DNA from: Arenicola marina
Lineage: Eukaryota > Annelida > Polychaeta > Arenicolidae
Length of the DNA: 64,000 nt
Direction: 5' to 3'
NCBI GenBank assembly: GCA_964019135.1
Contig: OZ025257.1
Location: 24,164,352-24,228,351 of the forward strand
Every line of letters starts with the position of its first letter. Within the stretch, counting starts at the first letter, position 1. Under the pieces are notes generated by a model. It worked only from the letters and a program-made list of their open reading frames with translations. It searched no databases and had not been told where the DNA came from. Position numbers and translations under genes: made by a program. Below are positions 35,001 to 48,600 of this stretch, one piece after another.

Positions 35001-38000
35001 ATGTCCATCTCCCTCTCTGTCTCTGTCTCTCTCTACCAGAGTGAGTGTTACCCATTCATGTCCATCTCCCTCTCTGTCTCTGTCTCTCTCTACCAGAGTG
35101 AGTGGTACCCATTCATGTCCATCTCCCTCTCTGTCTCTGTCTCTCTCTACCAGAGTGAGTGTTACCCATTCATGTCCATCTCCCTCTCTGTCTCTGTCTC
35201 TCTCTACCAGAGCGAGTGTTACCCATTCATGTCCATCTCCCTCTCTGTCTCTGTCTCTCTCTACCAGAGTGAGTGTTACCCATTCATGTCCATCTCCCTC
35301 TCTGTCTCTGTCTCTCTCTACCAGAGTGAGTGTTACCCATTCATGTCCATCTCCCTCTCTGTCTCTGTCTCTCTCTACCAGAGTGAGTGTTGCCCATTCA
35401 TGTCCATCTCCCTCTCTGTCTCTGTCTCTCTCTACCAGAGTGAGTGTTACCCATTCATGTCCATCTCCCTCTCTGTCTCTGTCTCTCTCTACCAGAGTGA
35501 GTGTTACCCATTCATGTCCATCTCCCTCTCTGTCTCTGTCTCTCTCTACCAGAGTGAGTGTTACCCATTCATGTCCATCTCCCTCTCTGTCTCTGTCTCT
35601 CTCTACCAGAGCGAGTGTTACCCATTCATGTCCATCTCCCTCTCTGTCTCTGTCTCTCTCTACCAGAGTGAGTGTTACCCATTCATGTCCATCTCCCTCT
35701 CTGTCTCTGTCTCTCTCTACCAGAGTGAGTGTTACCCATTCATGTCCATCTCCCTCTCTGTCTCTGTCTCTCTCTACCAGAGCGAGTGTTACCCATTCAT
35801 GTCCATCTCCCTCTCTGTCTCTGTCTCTCTCTACCAGAGTGAGTGTTACCCATTCATGTCCATCTCCCTCTCTGTCTCTGTCTCTCTCTACCAGAGTGAG
35901 TGTTACCCATTCATGTCCATCTCCCTCTCTGTCTCTGTCTCTCTCTACCAGAGTGAGTGTTACCCATTCATGTCCATCTCCCTCTCTGTCTCTGTCTCTC
36001 TCTACCAGAGTGAGTGTTACCCATTCATGTCCATCTCCCTCTCTGTCTCTGTCTCTCTCTACCAGAGTGAGTGTTGCCCATTCATGTCCATCTCCCTCTC
36101 TGTCTCTGTCTCTCTCTACCAGAGTGAGTGTTACCCATTCATGTCCATCTCCCTCTCTGTCTCTGTCTCTCTCTACCAGAGTGAGTGTTACCCATTCATG
36201 TTCATCTCCCTCTCTGTCTCTGTCTCTCTCTACCAGAGCGAGTGTTACCCATTCATGTCCATCTCCCTCTCTGTCTCTGTCTCTCTCTACCAGAGTGAGT
36301 GTTACCCATTCATGTCCATCTCCCTCTCTGTCTCTGTCTCTCTCTACCAGAGCGAGTGTTACCCATTCATGTCCATCTCCCTCTCTGTCTCTGTCTCTCT
36401 CTACCAGAGTGAGTGTTACCCATTCATGTCCATCTCCCTCTCTGTCTCTGTCTCTCTCTACCAGAGTGAGTGTTACCCATTCATGTCCATCTCCCTCTCT
36501 GTCTCTGTCTCTCTCTACCAGAGCGAGTGTTACCCATTCATGTCCATCTCCCTCTCTGTCTCTGTCTCTCTCTACCAGAGTGAGTGTTACCCATTCATGT
36601 CCATCTCCCTCTCTGTCTCTGTCTCTCTCTACCAGAGTGAGTGTTACCCATTCATGTCCATCTCCCTCTCTGTCTCTGTCTCTCTCTACCAGAGTGAGTG
36701 TTACCCATTCATGTCCATCTCCCTCTCTGTCTCTGTCTCTCTCTACCAGAGCGAGTGTTACCCATTCATGTCCATCTCCCTCTCTGTCTCTGTCTCTCTC
36801 TACCAGAGCGAGTGTTACCCATTCATGTCCATCTCCCTCTCTGTCTCTGTCTCTCTCTACCAGAGTGAGTGTTACCCATTCATGTCCATCTCCCTCTCTG
36901 TCTCTGTCTCTCTCTACCAGAGTGAGTGTTACCCATTCATGTCCATCTCCCTCTCTGTCTCTGTCTCTCTCTACCAGAGTGAGTGTTACCCATTCATGTC
37001 CATCTCCCTCTCTGTCTCTGTCTCTCTCTACCAGAGTGAGTGTTACCCATTCATGTCCATCTCCCTCTCTGTCTCTGTCTCTCTCTACCAGAGTGAGTGT
37101 TATCCATTCATGTCCATCTCCCTCTCTGTCTCTGTCTCTCTCTACCAGAGTGAGTGTTACCCATTCATGTCCATCTCCCTCTCTGTCTCTGTCTCTCTCT
37201 ACCAGAGTGAGTGTTACCCATTCATGTCCATCTCCCTCTCTGTCTCTGTCTCTCTCTACCAGAGTGAGTGTTACCCATTCATGTCCATCTCCCTCTCTGT
37301 CTCTGTCTCTCTCTACCAGAGTGAGTGTTACCCATTCATGTCCATCTCCCTCTCTGTCTCTGTCTCTCTCTACCAGAGTGAGTGTTACCCATTCATGTCC
37401 ATCTCCCTCTCTGTCTCTGTCTCTCTCTACCAGAGTGAGTGTTACCCATTCATGTCCATCTCCCTCTCTGTCTCTGTCTCTCTCTACCAGAGTGAGTGTT
37501 ACCCATTCATGTCCATCTCCCTCTGTGTCTCTGTCTCTCTCTACCAGAGTGAGTGTTACCCATTCATGTCCATCTCCCTCTCTGTCTCTGTCTCTCTCTA
37601 CCAGAGTGAGTGTTACCCATTCATGTCCATCTCCCTCTGTGTCTCTGTCTCTCTCTACCAGAGTGAGTGTTACCCATTCATGTCCATCTCCCTCTCTGTC
37701 TCTGTCTCTCTCTACCAGAGTGAGTGTTACCCATTCATGTCCATCTCCCTCTCTGTCTCTGTCTCTCTCTACCAGAGTGAGTGTTACCCATTCATGTCCA
37801 TCTCCCTCTGTGTCTCTGTCTCTCTCTACCAGAGTGAGTGTTACCCATTCATGTCCATCTCCCTCTCTGTCTCTGTCTCTCTCTACCAGAGTGAGTGTTA
37901 CCCATTTATGTCCATCTCCCTCTCTGTCTCTCTCTCTACCAGAGTGAGTGTTACCCATTCATGTCCATCTCCACTCTGTCTCTGTCTCTCTCTACCAGAG

Positions 38001-41000
38001 TGAGTGTTACCCATTCATGTCCATCTCCCTCTCTGTCTCTGTCTCTCTCTACCAGAGTGAGTGTTACCCATTCATGTCCATCTCCCTCTCTGTCTCTCTC
38101 TCTACCAGAGTGAGTGTTACCCATTCATGTCCATCTCCCTCTCTGTCTCTGTCTCTCTCTACCAGAGTGAGTGTTACCCATTCATGTCCATCTCCCTCTC
38201 TGTCTCTGTCTCTCTCTACCAGAGTGAGTGTTACCCATTCATGTCCATCTCCCTCTCTGTCTCTGTCTCTCTCTACCAGAGTGAGTGTTACCCATTCATG
38301 TCCATCTCCCTCTCTGTCTCTCTCTCTACCAGAGTGAGTGTTACCCATTCATGTCCATCTCCCTCTCTGTCTCTGTCTCTCTCTACCAGAGTGAGTGTTA
38401 CCCATTCATGTCCATCTCCCTCTCTGTCTCTGTCTCTCTCTACCAGAGTGAGTGTTACCCATTCATGTCCATCTCCCTCTCTGTCTCTCTCTACCAGAAT
38501 GAGTGTTACCCATTCATGTCCAACTCCCTCCCTCTCTCTCTCTCTATCTACCAGAGTTAGGGGCCGGCCCGACAGCTCAGTGGGTTAGAGCGCTCGCATT
38601 GAGTGCTGTGGTCACCTGAGAGCCTAACGGCACGTGGATTGATGGTTCGCGCCGTGGTGTATCCATGTCTGTGTGGTCGCAGGATCAAGGTCCCATGTCT
38701 TTCTTCGTAAAGAGTAGGGGGTTACCCCCGGGGACATGGCTCCACTCTCCCTTGTGAGTGTTGCCCCTTTCCTGTCCATCTCTCCCCCCCCCCCCCTCCC
38801 TATCTTTCTCTCCACAGGAGTGAGTGTTACCCGAGTCACTGACATGTGTCGTCATCGCTGTCACTTTCACTGTATAGCTCTTCCCGTCTCTCTGTCTTCT
38901 TGTTTATGTCCCCTTTCACTCTCTTCTTGTATCCTTTTGGCTTCCCATTTTTTCTCTTTTCCTCACTCTTGTATCGGCCTGTCCTCCTATTTCTCCGAAT
39001 TTGTGTCTGTCTCTGTGTTTATTTCTGTTTTTCTGTCTGTTTCGCTCTGTTTCCCTCTCTATTGCTGCCTCCCCCTGTCTTCCTGTCTCTCTGCCTCCCA
39101 TCTGTCCTGCATCTTTTCTGCCATTCTCAGTCGTTTTTCGTCCTTCTCCTATCATTGACTCTCCTCTACCTGACTGTCGGAGTCCTTCTTGTTAAGACGA
39201 AGAGCCACTAGAAGACACGTGGTTGCTCACAACGTAAGAGATAATTGTTGGTCAAATGACAACTCGCGAAGGTCAAAGATGCGTCGCCACTTGCATCAAG
39301 TATAATGAATTACAATACAGGAATACTATTTGCAGCCTAATAATATTTGGTTGGTGAACATCGTTATTTATGCGATAAGTAAATATTTCATGATGCCTGT
39401 CTGGTGGATGACCGTGTATCTTTACTGCTAAACATTATATGTTTAGCTACTCGTTTTTATTGTCATATTATCTCTATTATTTTCTGAATGATCTTGTTAT
39501 GAGGTAGTCTATAATATTATTATTTTAATTTCAATTTTATTTTAAACAAACCTGTTTCTCTGCCGTCTGCTCCCCCCCCCCTCTCCCCTCTTTCCTCTCT
39601 CCAAAACCTCCTCTCCCCTCCCCAACACCCCCCCCACTCCCGCTCCCCAACACCACCTCTCCCACCCGTCACGACCGACGCCTCTGTTCCCACACAGCGT
39701 GTGTTACGTGGGCGACCGTCTGCTGTCGTGGAACATGATACTGGACGAGAACGGGACGGCCGAGTGCATCGGCAACAGCTCCGGACTGCTGTACACCGCC
39801 TACTGCGGCAACAAGACGCTAGAAGATCCAGACTGCAAGTACTTCAAGGACAGTTACGCTAATGGCCAGGTCGGCATGCGCAACGGAATCCCAGGCCTCT
39901 CTTCCGGGGTCTTCCTCGGTAAGTCCCAACCCCAATGACGTCATCAAGCCTCTTTTCTACACCTCGCATATAGGATATAAATATAAAATTTTGACTAGTT
40001 TACTACTAAGGACGACATAATTGTGCTCTTGGATGAATGAAGGGATGAGTTAAATTGTACCTTATTACACCATTTATTAAAGAAAGTAATAGCCGAATAT
40101 GTTATAGATTTGCGAATCAGTTCTAGCCTTTGGGATATGTAGTAGCTTCGCTCCTCTAGTATTATGACTGTGGATGCTAGACCTCGTAACAAATAAAGAT
40201 TGAATAGGTTCAGGTAATATACCCTGGTATTGCTTAAACATTTAATAACAACACTATATTCATACAACTTCGTCAAAGGTAAATATTTATTTCTTTAAAC
40301 TGATTTTCAGTGTGAGTATACTTCTTAACACCGGTAATGATACGAGCAGCCCTTTTTCTGCAAAATAAACAATGGATGTAAATAGGACTGATAGGCCGCA
40401 CCCCACACTTGTTGGGCGTCCGAAAGATATGAATAAACGAAAGGAAAATAAAGACTACGCAATATATTACTGGTAAACACCTTCCTAGCCCGTGTAATTA
40501 CCCCTAAACCCCTTGCAATCTTGCCTTTTATGTATTGTAGGTGTTCTTTTCAGCGCAGCCTACTATCGAGTTGAACCCCTAAAATCGTTATGCATGAGAC
40601 CTGCTCAATAGCATGACCCGACATTTGGATAAAGTAGACAAAAATAGAAATGAAATAGAATTTTAAAACGTTTTTTGTTGTCCGCTTCGTATGATACAAA
40701 GATAGACGACTTCGTAGTTCAGATTATTCCACTGTGATGCGCCCAACATATATGTCGTACGTAGACAATGGGACATGCGATGTTGTCATCTGTGAAAAGA
40801 CAACTGACTGCGTGTTATGCCCGTTTTACATGACGTATTCACCGGATACGAACCACTTTAAATATATAAATAAATATATATATATGATATATATGTATAT
40901 CTATTATTTAAATCTACTTGTTTTACTCAGCGAACTTTTTTGCATTTGCACATTAGCATGTATACATTGATCACGTAAAAACATTAAAACGCATATCGAA

Positions 41001-41059
41001 AATAAAAGCTGCGTCTGTGCCCCACTCAACCTCACCCTCAACCTCATCCTCATCCTTAT

Positions 41060-41106
<47 letters not shown>

Positions 41107-41185
41107 ACCTCACCCTCACCCTCACCCTCACCCTCAACCTCAACCTCATCCTCACCCTCACCCTCCTCACTCTCATCCTCGTCCT

Positions 41186-41234
<49 letters not shown>

Positions 41235-42571
41235 GCCCCACAGATAACATATTCAACGAGTACAACGAGCCGGGGGAGCGGATTGGCACTGACGAGCCGG
41301 GGGACCGCTCCAAGGGGGAGATCGTGGCCGACATCACAACGTCCTTCGTCGTCCTCATCGGGATCTTCTTCCCGTCATGCACCGGCATCATGGCCGGATC
41401 CAACCGCTCCGGAGATCTGGCCGACGCCCAGAAGTCTATCCCCACCGGAACGATCGCGGCCATAGCAACCACGTCCTTTGTCTGTATCCTTCCACGCTTG
41501 ATCTTGCGCGTTTGCGGATCGTGAATTTGTTGGGAAAAAGTGTTATTTTAGTGTTATTTTTTGTGCGGATGACGCCTTTACCGCGCCATGTTTTGTGTAA
41601 GTTCAATTATTGTGTTAAATGCTAGGTTCTTGTGATATGTGAGCTATTGCGATACAGTATTCTAGTGATGACATGTAAAGGACAAGTATGAGGCACTGCT
41701 CAAAACTTGGGAGATGGAGCGAATAAATACTCAAATATGTTACTTCGAGATCTCGAAAGCCAACAAACTATATTTGCTTATTACGGCTCTTTTTTTTTTA
41801 TCTAGTAATAGAGATCTGTGAGATAATAGTGACCTTGACCTAGATTGAAGACCTGTCGTGTGTCCTGTTCTTTGGCGGCGCTATTGAAGGTCAAGTTCTT
41901 CGTGACAAGTGAGTAGCGTCTGTTACACTGCCTAAAGTATCACAACATTCTACCCTCTATAATTACCAATATATTTTCCGTGTATATCATCCTTTACATG
42001 TTTTTTGTTAAGTTTTTCGTTAAGATTGGTTCCATGTATGTATGTATGTATCCCCTGAGTTTGACTCAGTTGTGACTCAATTATCTTTTGTCGTAAGGGC
42101 CCTATTTATAGTTAAATAAGACTTCGCTGCCCCCGAATCCGTACGATCTATGGACAAAATAACAATATCCTGCTGCGAAAACCCTGCCTGCACACTATTT
42201 AACGTTCATTTAAGCGAGGCGACTATTTCTCCTTTGCCGCATTGCCAAATGTCGTCTGCGCTTTCACCGCGAGGCTGTCTCGTGGTGCTATATCGGGCTC
42301 TATGCAAACTCACATTGCCGAGCTTGTGGCCTTTCAGAGCGGCACGATACGGCCCACAGCGTGCCTGCTGCGGTCAGTGTGTTGAATACTGTTGTATGGC
42401 CTTAACTGTGTCTCCACGGCCTTCCTTCTCCTCTCCCGGGGAAGGTGTGTTGTCGTGGTCAGACCCCACACCCCTTTGCGCCCAACACCCTGAGTGCGAG
42501 GACAGGTCACATATGGCTATGAGGCGATGTACCCGAGTTATGTGGCCACTAATTTATGGGACTAATTATAG

Positions 42572-42614
<43 letters not shown>

Positions 42615-45600
42615 TGTATTTATTTATTTATTTATTTATGTATTTTTTTATCTATTTATTTATTTATTTTTTTATTTTTTATATAGATTGAGATTTTCTT
42701 CACTTTTTTTTTCTCATCACTATGAAATATCTCGCACAGAATTGTGAAATGGTTTTGCTGATTTTCCAAAGAATGTTTTTGTCTTTTGTTTATTTATTTT
42801 TCATCTTAATAAGTGATGCCCTTTAATCGCCCTCAGAGATGTATTCCACATTTACATTGTGCACCACGCAGCACACTGCCATTTCAGAGATGTCTAATGC
42901 TGTGATTCTGCACACACACCTCACGTTTGGACTTACTTTGGGAAATAAAACTCTAACCTGGCGATCCAATGCAGTCACGGACCTTACCTATTCCTGCATC
43001 TGTGGCAACTTCCATCCAAATCCAGTTCACTGTCTCGGTTGGCTTCTTGGCCCTTGTTTAGTCTTCATGTGCACAAAGATGGCATAAAACACTCATCGAG
43101 ACAGATCGCTCTCCCTGTTAACTTGCCTTAAAAGGTAACCTCACGATGTTATTATCACCAGCAGATTTCATGTGACAGGAGCATAGACTCAATTTAATTG
43201 TTACGTGTAAATAATCAATACCATAGCTCAGTGCGTTAGAGCTCTCGCATTGAATGCTCTGGCCACCTGAGAGCCTAACGGCACGTGAATCCGTGGTTCG
43301 CGTCCCGCTGTGGCAATGTCTGTGTGGTCTCAAGATAATGATCCCATGTCCTTCGCAAAGAGTAGGGGGTTACTCTCGGGGATATGGCTCCTCTCGCCCT
43401 TCCTTCTCCCATTGACGCGATATGACCATTGGTTAAAGTGTCCTGAATATACAACCAACCAACTAACCCCCAACTACCCATTGTCCCCCCCCCCCCTCCC
43501 CCCTCCGAAAACCACAAAGTAATGCCTTTAAAACTGTTGCGGCAAGTTGAGGCCCTCACAGCCGTTCAACACGGCGTGGCATCACCGCTTTCGATAATTT
43601 TAGCTTTAATAACTCCACAAAGTACGAGTTGACAGAACCGTTTGTTGTGTTAACCAGTTTGATTGCAGTTATACTTGAATTGAAACCCCTTTTTATCTGC
43701 TATTTGGTTTTGAGAAAGCAAAACCCTTTTTTTCATGAACGTGTGAATTTACTTGATGCAGTTTTGTTTTCTTGTTGAGTGTGTTTATTGGTATGCTGTT
43801 TAATGCTGCTTCCTTTCTTACAATTTAATTGTGCTGATTCTTTAAATTTACGTCATTTTCTTCTCTTTATATTGCTATTTGCGTTATTATTATCCTAAAT
43901 ATAAATTGTTTTCACATACTTTATTTGTAAGCCAATTCAACTCAATTTTCCTGTTGGAAACTGTGTTAATGATGGATCTTGTCTCATCTGTCAAATAGTT
44001 TGCGTTATTAATAAATATATAGACAATTTTAGTTTTACCAGTATCGCTAGTGATATGTTTTCATCATATAACCTTTTCCCCTGTGTTCAATAACCATTCG
44101 CAGCCTCGCTTCAAACATGTTAGAAAGCAGAAGTGAAATTATATGTACTCTTGCCACAGGATTTCACACGAGAGTGCCTCTCGTATTTTGGGATATACTT
44201 ATCCTGAAAGAAGATTCGTGTTGATCGCAAGAAATAATACGTATTTATTACTTTCCATTGGACTCTAAGTAACTGACTTTTGTTCTCGCTCTAGGTTTGG
44301 AGAGAGCTTAGGAGGCGGCTTGGTTTGTGCGCAGGTGGCCTGGCCCAATGAGTGGGTCATTCTGATTGGTTCATTCTTGTCCACTGTCGGAGCCGGACTT
44401 CAGAGTCTCACTGGTAAGGGGCGTGGCTTAAGATTAAGTACTGTTGCCAGTCTCACAGACAAGGGGGCGTGGCGTACGACTTATTGTTGGCAGTCTCATA
44501 AACAAGGGGGCGTGGCTTAAGACTTATCTCTGGCAGTCTCATCAACAAGGGGGCGTGGCTTAAGATGTATTGCTAGAAACTCCACAAACAAGGGGGCGTG
44601 GTTTAAGATGCCCTGCTGTAAGTCTCACCAATAAAGGGGCGTGGCTTGAAATGTGTTGCTGTCAGTTTAACAAGCAAGGGGGCGTGGCTTAAGATGCCAT
44701 TCCTACGAACAATGGATCGTGGCTAGAGGTGTACTTCTGCCTGTCTCACAAGCCAAGGGGGCGTGGCATGTTGTGTGTATGGATTATAAAAATGTGGCGT
44801 ACTATTCTACGTAAGTCTTCTTTGCAAACAATTCATAAATAAGCAGAATTATCATCTCGCACGTTGGTGAACTAATTATCAACAGATACGGACAGTCATC
44901 TTCAGTAGTGCTATATAGGACTTCTGGCCCACTGACCACGTGCTTGTCTCTGCTTGTCCTTCTCTAGGAGCGCCTCGCCTGCTTCAAGCCATTGCCAGCG
45001 ACGGAGTCATTCCCTTCCTCAAAGTGTTCTCCGTCACGACCAAGAAAGGCGAACCCTTCCGAGCGCTCTTGTTGACCGCGGCCATCTCAGAATGCGGCGT
45101 CCTGATCGCCAGCCTCGACTACATCGCACCCATCATCACTATGTAAGTCTGTGACGTCATCGTCCATTGTGACGTCATCATGTCCTCATCGCCAGCCTCG
45201 ACTACATCGCACCCATCATCACTATGTAAGTCTGTGACGTCATCGTCCATTGTGACGTCATCATGTCCTTATCGCCAGCCTCGACTACATCGCACCCATC
45301 ATCACTGTGTAAGTCTGTTACGTCATCGTCTATTGTGACGTCATCATGTCCTTATCGCCAGCCTCGACTACATCGCGCCCATCATCACTATGTAAGTCTG
45401 TGACGTCATCATCATCGTGTCCTCATCGCCAACTTTGGCTCCACCCACCCCCCTATAACGTGTCGTGTCGTAATTTTAAAATCTTGCTGTATCTCTTCAA
45501 ATAATTGTAATGATCTATGTGACGCCGTCGTGGTCTGTGACGTCATTATGGTCTGTGACGTCATGTTATATTATTTTCAACCCTTGTTTAAAACTAACCG

Positions 45601-48600
45601 ATATCGTGTACTTTAATCACCTATCATTCCGTTGCTTTAACAGGTTCTTCCTCATGTGTTACGGCTTTGTGAACTTGGCCTGCGCGGTACAGACCGTTCT
45701 GAAGACACCCAACTGGAGACCTCGCTTCAAGCTGTATCACTGGTAGGCACTCCTGCTCAACCCTTTAACCTCTACCACTGGTAGGCACTCCTGTACAACC
45801 CTTTAACCTCTACCACTGGTAGGCACTCCTGTACAACCCTTTAACCTCTACCACTGGTAGGCACTCCTGTACAACCCTTTAACCTCTGCCACTGGTAGGC
45901 ACTCCTGTACAACCCTTTAACCTCTACCACTGGTAGGCACTTCTGTACAACCCTTTACCCTCTACCACCGGTAGGCACTGCTATACAACCCTTTAACCTC
46001 TGCCACTGGTAGGCACTCCTGTACAACCCTTTAACCTCTACCACTGGTAACCACTCCTGTACAACCCTTTAACCTCTGACCTCTGACCTTATGTATGTAT
46101 ATTTTACCCCAAAGCCCACCAAACGTCATTTGATATTAAACTCCTATAAGGTCATTGACTAATTCTGCGAGATATGCAGTTAAAGTTCACTGAAGGAAGT
46201 ACAACTGATAATACAATATTATATATGATATATATGGTATAACATCTATTAATACTTCCTTGAAAGAGTATAAACATTAATGTACCACAATGCCCCCCAT
46301 GTCTAAGAAGTATCGCTAAATGTAAATTATATATTTGAGTATTGATCTTGAAAACAATATATATATTTTTTTTTTTTTTTTTTTTATATAAATATGTATA
46401 ACGGTTTTTAGTTTAAATCTTTGTTGACTGATGCGTTGCCATGGTTACCACATTGCAGGTCGCTCTCCCTGTTCGGCGTCTGTCTGTGCATCGCGCTCAT
46501 GTTTATCAGCAGCTGGTATTACGCCCTCATCGCCATTGTTATCGCGGCTGGGATTTACAAGTACATAGAGTACAAGGGGTACGTACGTCACAACCAGTGG
46601 CCGGCGCGACAGCTCAGTGGGCTAGAGCGCTCGCATTGAGTGCTCTGGTCACCTGAGAGCCTAACGGCACGTGGATCGGGGGATCGAGCCCCGCTGTGGT
46701 CATGTCTGTGTGGTCGCAGGCTAAAGATCCTATGTCTTTCTTCGTAAAGAGTAGGGGGCTAGAGACATGGCTCCATTCTCCCTTCCTTCTCCCATTGACG
46801 CGATATGACCAAAAGTGGTTAAAGCGTCCTGAATATACAACTAACCAACGTAACAACCGTCATTTAACCTATAGCCCAGTATGTAACCTGGAACAATGGT
46901 GCCTCGATATGCAAATGATACAGATCCCGGGACCTCCTTCGAAAAGAGGGAGGGAGGGAGGAGGTGCCTCGCTAATTCAGTCGCTAAGCAGGCTCAGCTG
47001 GGTTCGAACTCTGGGGCACTTTTTCATCAGGGGCAAGTTTCATCATTGTGCCCCGGGAGGTTTATTGGCTAAATTTACCCTTAATGTACATAAAGCGCCC
47101 TGAAGCCCCAATCCATTTCATCTCTTTCGAAAAGAGTCGGGGGTTGCCCCCGGGACATGGTTCCGTTCAATCCTTGATCATCCCCGTTGACGCGCTATGA
47201 TCTTCATATAGGTTGACGTGTCCTTCTCAAGCCCACTAGATTGAACAGTTTTCAAGGGCTATAAGACTGCAATATTACGAGAAGACAAAGATATGTATAT
47301 TTCGTATCTTTGTTGAAGACTTATACACAGATGTATTCAGTTATCTCTATCTTTACCAAGTTAATTGCGCGAATCTCGGCCGCGCGCCCTCTAGCGTTTT
47401 TGGTGAGTGATACTGACCGGAATCTTCTGCTTGTGTCTGTGACGTAGGGCTGAGAAGGAGTGGGGAGACGGCATCCGGGGACTGGCCATGTCGGCGGCGC
47501 GCTTCGCTCTCCTGCGACTGGAGGAAGGACCTCCCCACGTCAAGAACTGGAGGTAAGCCTTCCGCTCCATGCAGGAATTATAGGTCAAGAACTGGAGGTA
47601 AGCCTTCCGCTCCATGCAGGAATTATAGGTCAAAAACTGGAGGTAAGCCTTCCGCTTCGTGTAGGAATTATAGGTCAAGAACTGGAGGTAAGCCTTCCGC
47701 TTCGTGTAGGAATTATACGTCAAGAACTGGAGGTAAGCCTTCCGCTCCATGCAGGAATTATAGGTCAAGAACTGGAGGTAAGCCTTCCGCTCCATGCAGG
47801 AATTATAGGTCAAGAACTGGAGGTAAGCCTTCCGCACCATGCAGGAATTATAGGTCAAGAACTGGGGGTAAGCCTTCCGCTCCATGCAGGAATTATAGGT
47901 CAAGAACTGGAGGTAAGCCTTCCGCTTCGTGTAGGAATTATAGGTCAAGAACTGGAGGTAAGCCTTCCGCTCCGTCTAGGAATTATAGGTCAAGAACAGG
48001 AGGTAAGCCTTCCGCTTCGTGTAGGAATTATGGGTCAAGAACAGGAGGTAAGCCTTCCGCTTTGTGTAGGAATTATAGGTCCAGAACTGGAGGTAAGCCT
48101 TCCGCTTCGTGTAGGAATTATGGGTCATGAACTGGAGGTAAACCTTCCGCTTCGTGTAGGAATTATAGGTCCAGAACTGGAAGTAAGCCTTCCGCTTCGT
48201 GTAGGAATTATGGGTCAAGAACAGGAGGTAAGCCTTCCGCTTTGTGTAGGAATTATAGGTCAAGAACTGGAGGTAAACATTTCGCTCCGTGTAGGAATTA
48301 TAGGTCAAGAACTGGAGGTAAGCCTTCCACTTTGTGTAGGAATTATAGGTCAAGAACTGGAGGTAAACCTTCCGCTTCGCGTAGGAATTATAGGTCAAGA
48401 AGAAATACGAGCGAGAAATACGCTTACCACTTGCCTCTTCAACGGAGTTTCTCCTTCAAACGATTATGGTATATACTATGTCATTGACATATAATATGTT
48501 TGAGCTTTATACTACTCGGTTTGTACTTATAGGTTTTGTACACTTGGTTTAAATAAATGACATTTGACTTGATAAAATCATGTTGTTTCTGGTCCGGTTA

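Larger units (their letters stand above)
41909..44294 (+). other. KCC intron (2.4 kb) with TATT microsatellite and SINE
   Basis: AT-rich. Holds (TTTA)n at 42570-42680, a SINE-tail-like segment (42830-43090, ending GATGGCATAAAACACTCAT), a full SINE (43221-43466), and otherwise nothing recognisable. Confidence 0.6.

Noticed and set aside
32856..38003. 1715-codon plus-strand and 1002-codon minus-strand open frames (Ser/Leu/Val-rich or [11 protein letters not shown] repeats)
   Set aside because: 57 bp is a multiple of three and the unit lacks stops. The frame changes exactly where unit length changes, which a coding repeat would not tolerate.
28719..38561. CRISPR-like array
   Set aside because: Contiguous tandem repeats with no unique spacers, inside a eukaryotic intron.
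41010..41238. Interstitial telomeric repeat
   Set aside because: The hexamer is CCCTCA/TGAGGG, not TTAGGG. It behaves as the intron's pyrimidine tract.
47460..48494. 344-codon frame with a 15-residue repeat ([15 protein letters not shown])
   Set aside because: It is the 45-bp donor-bearing intronic array read out of register with the KCC exon. No independent support.
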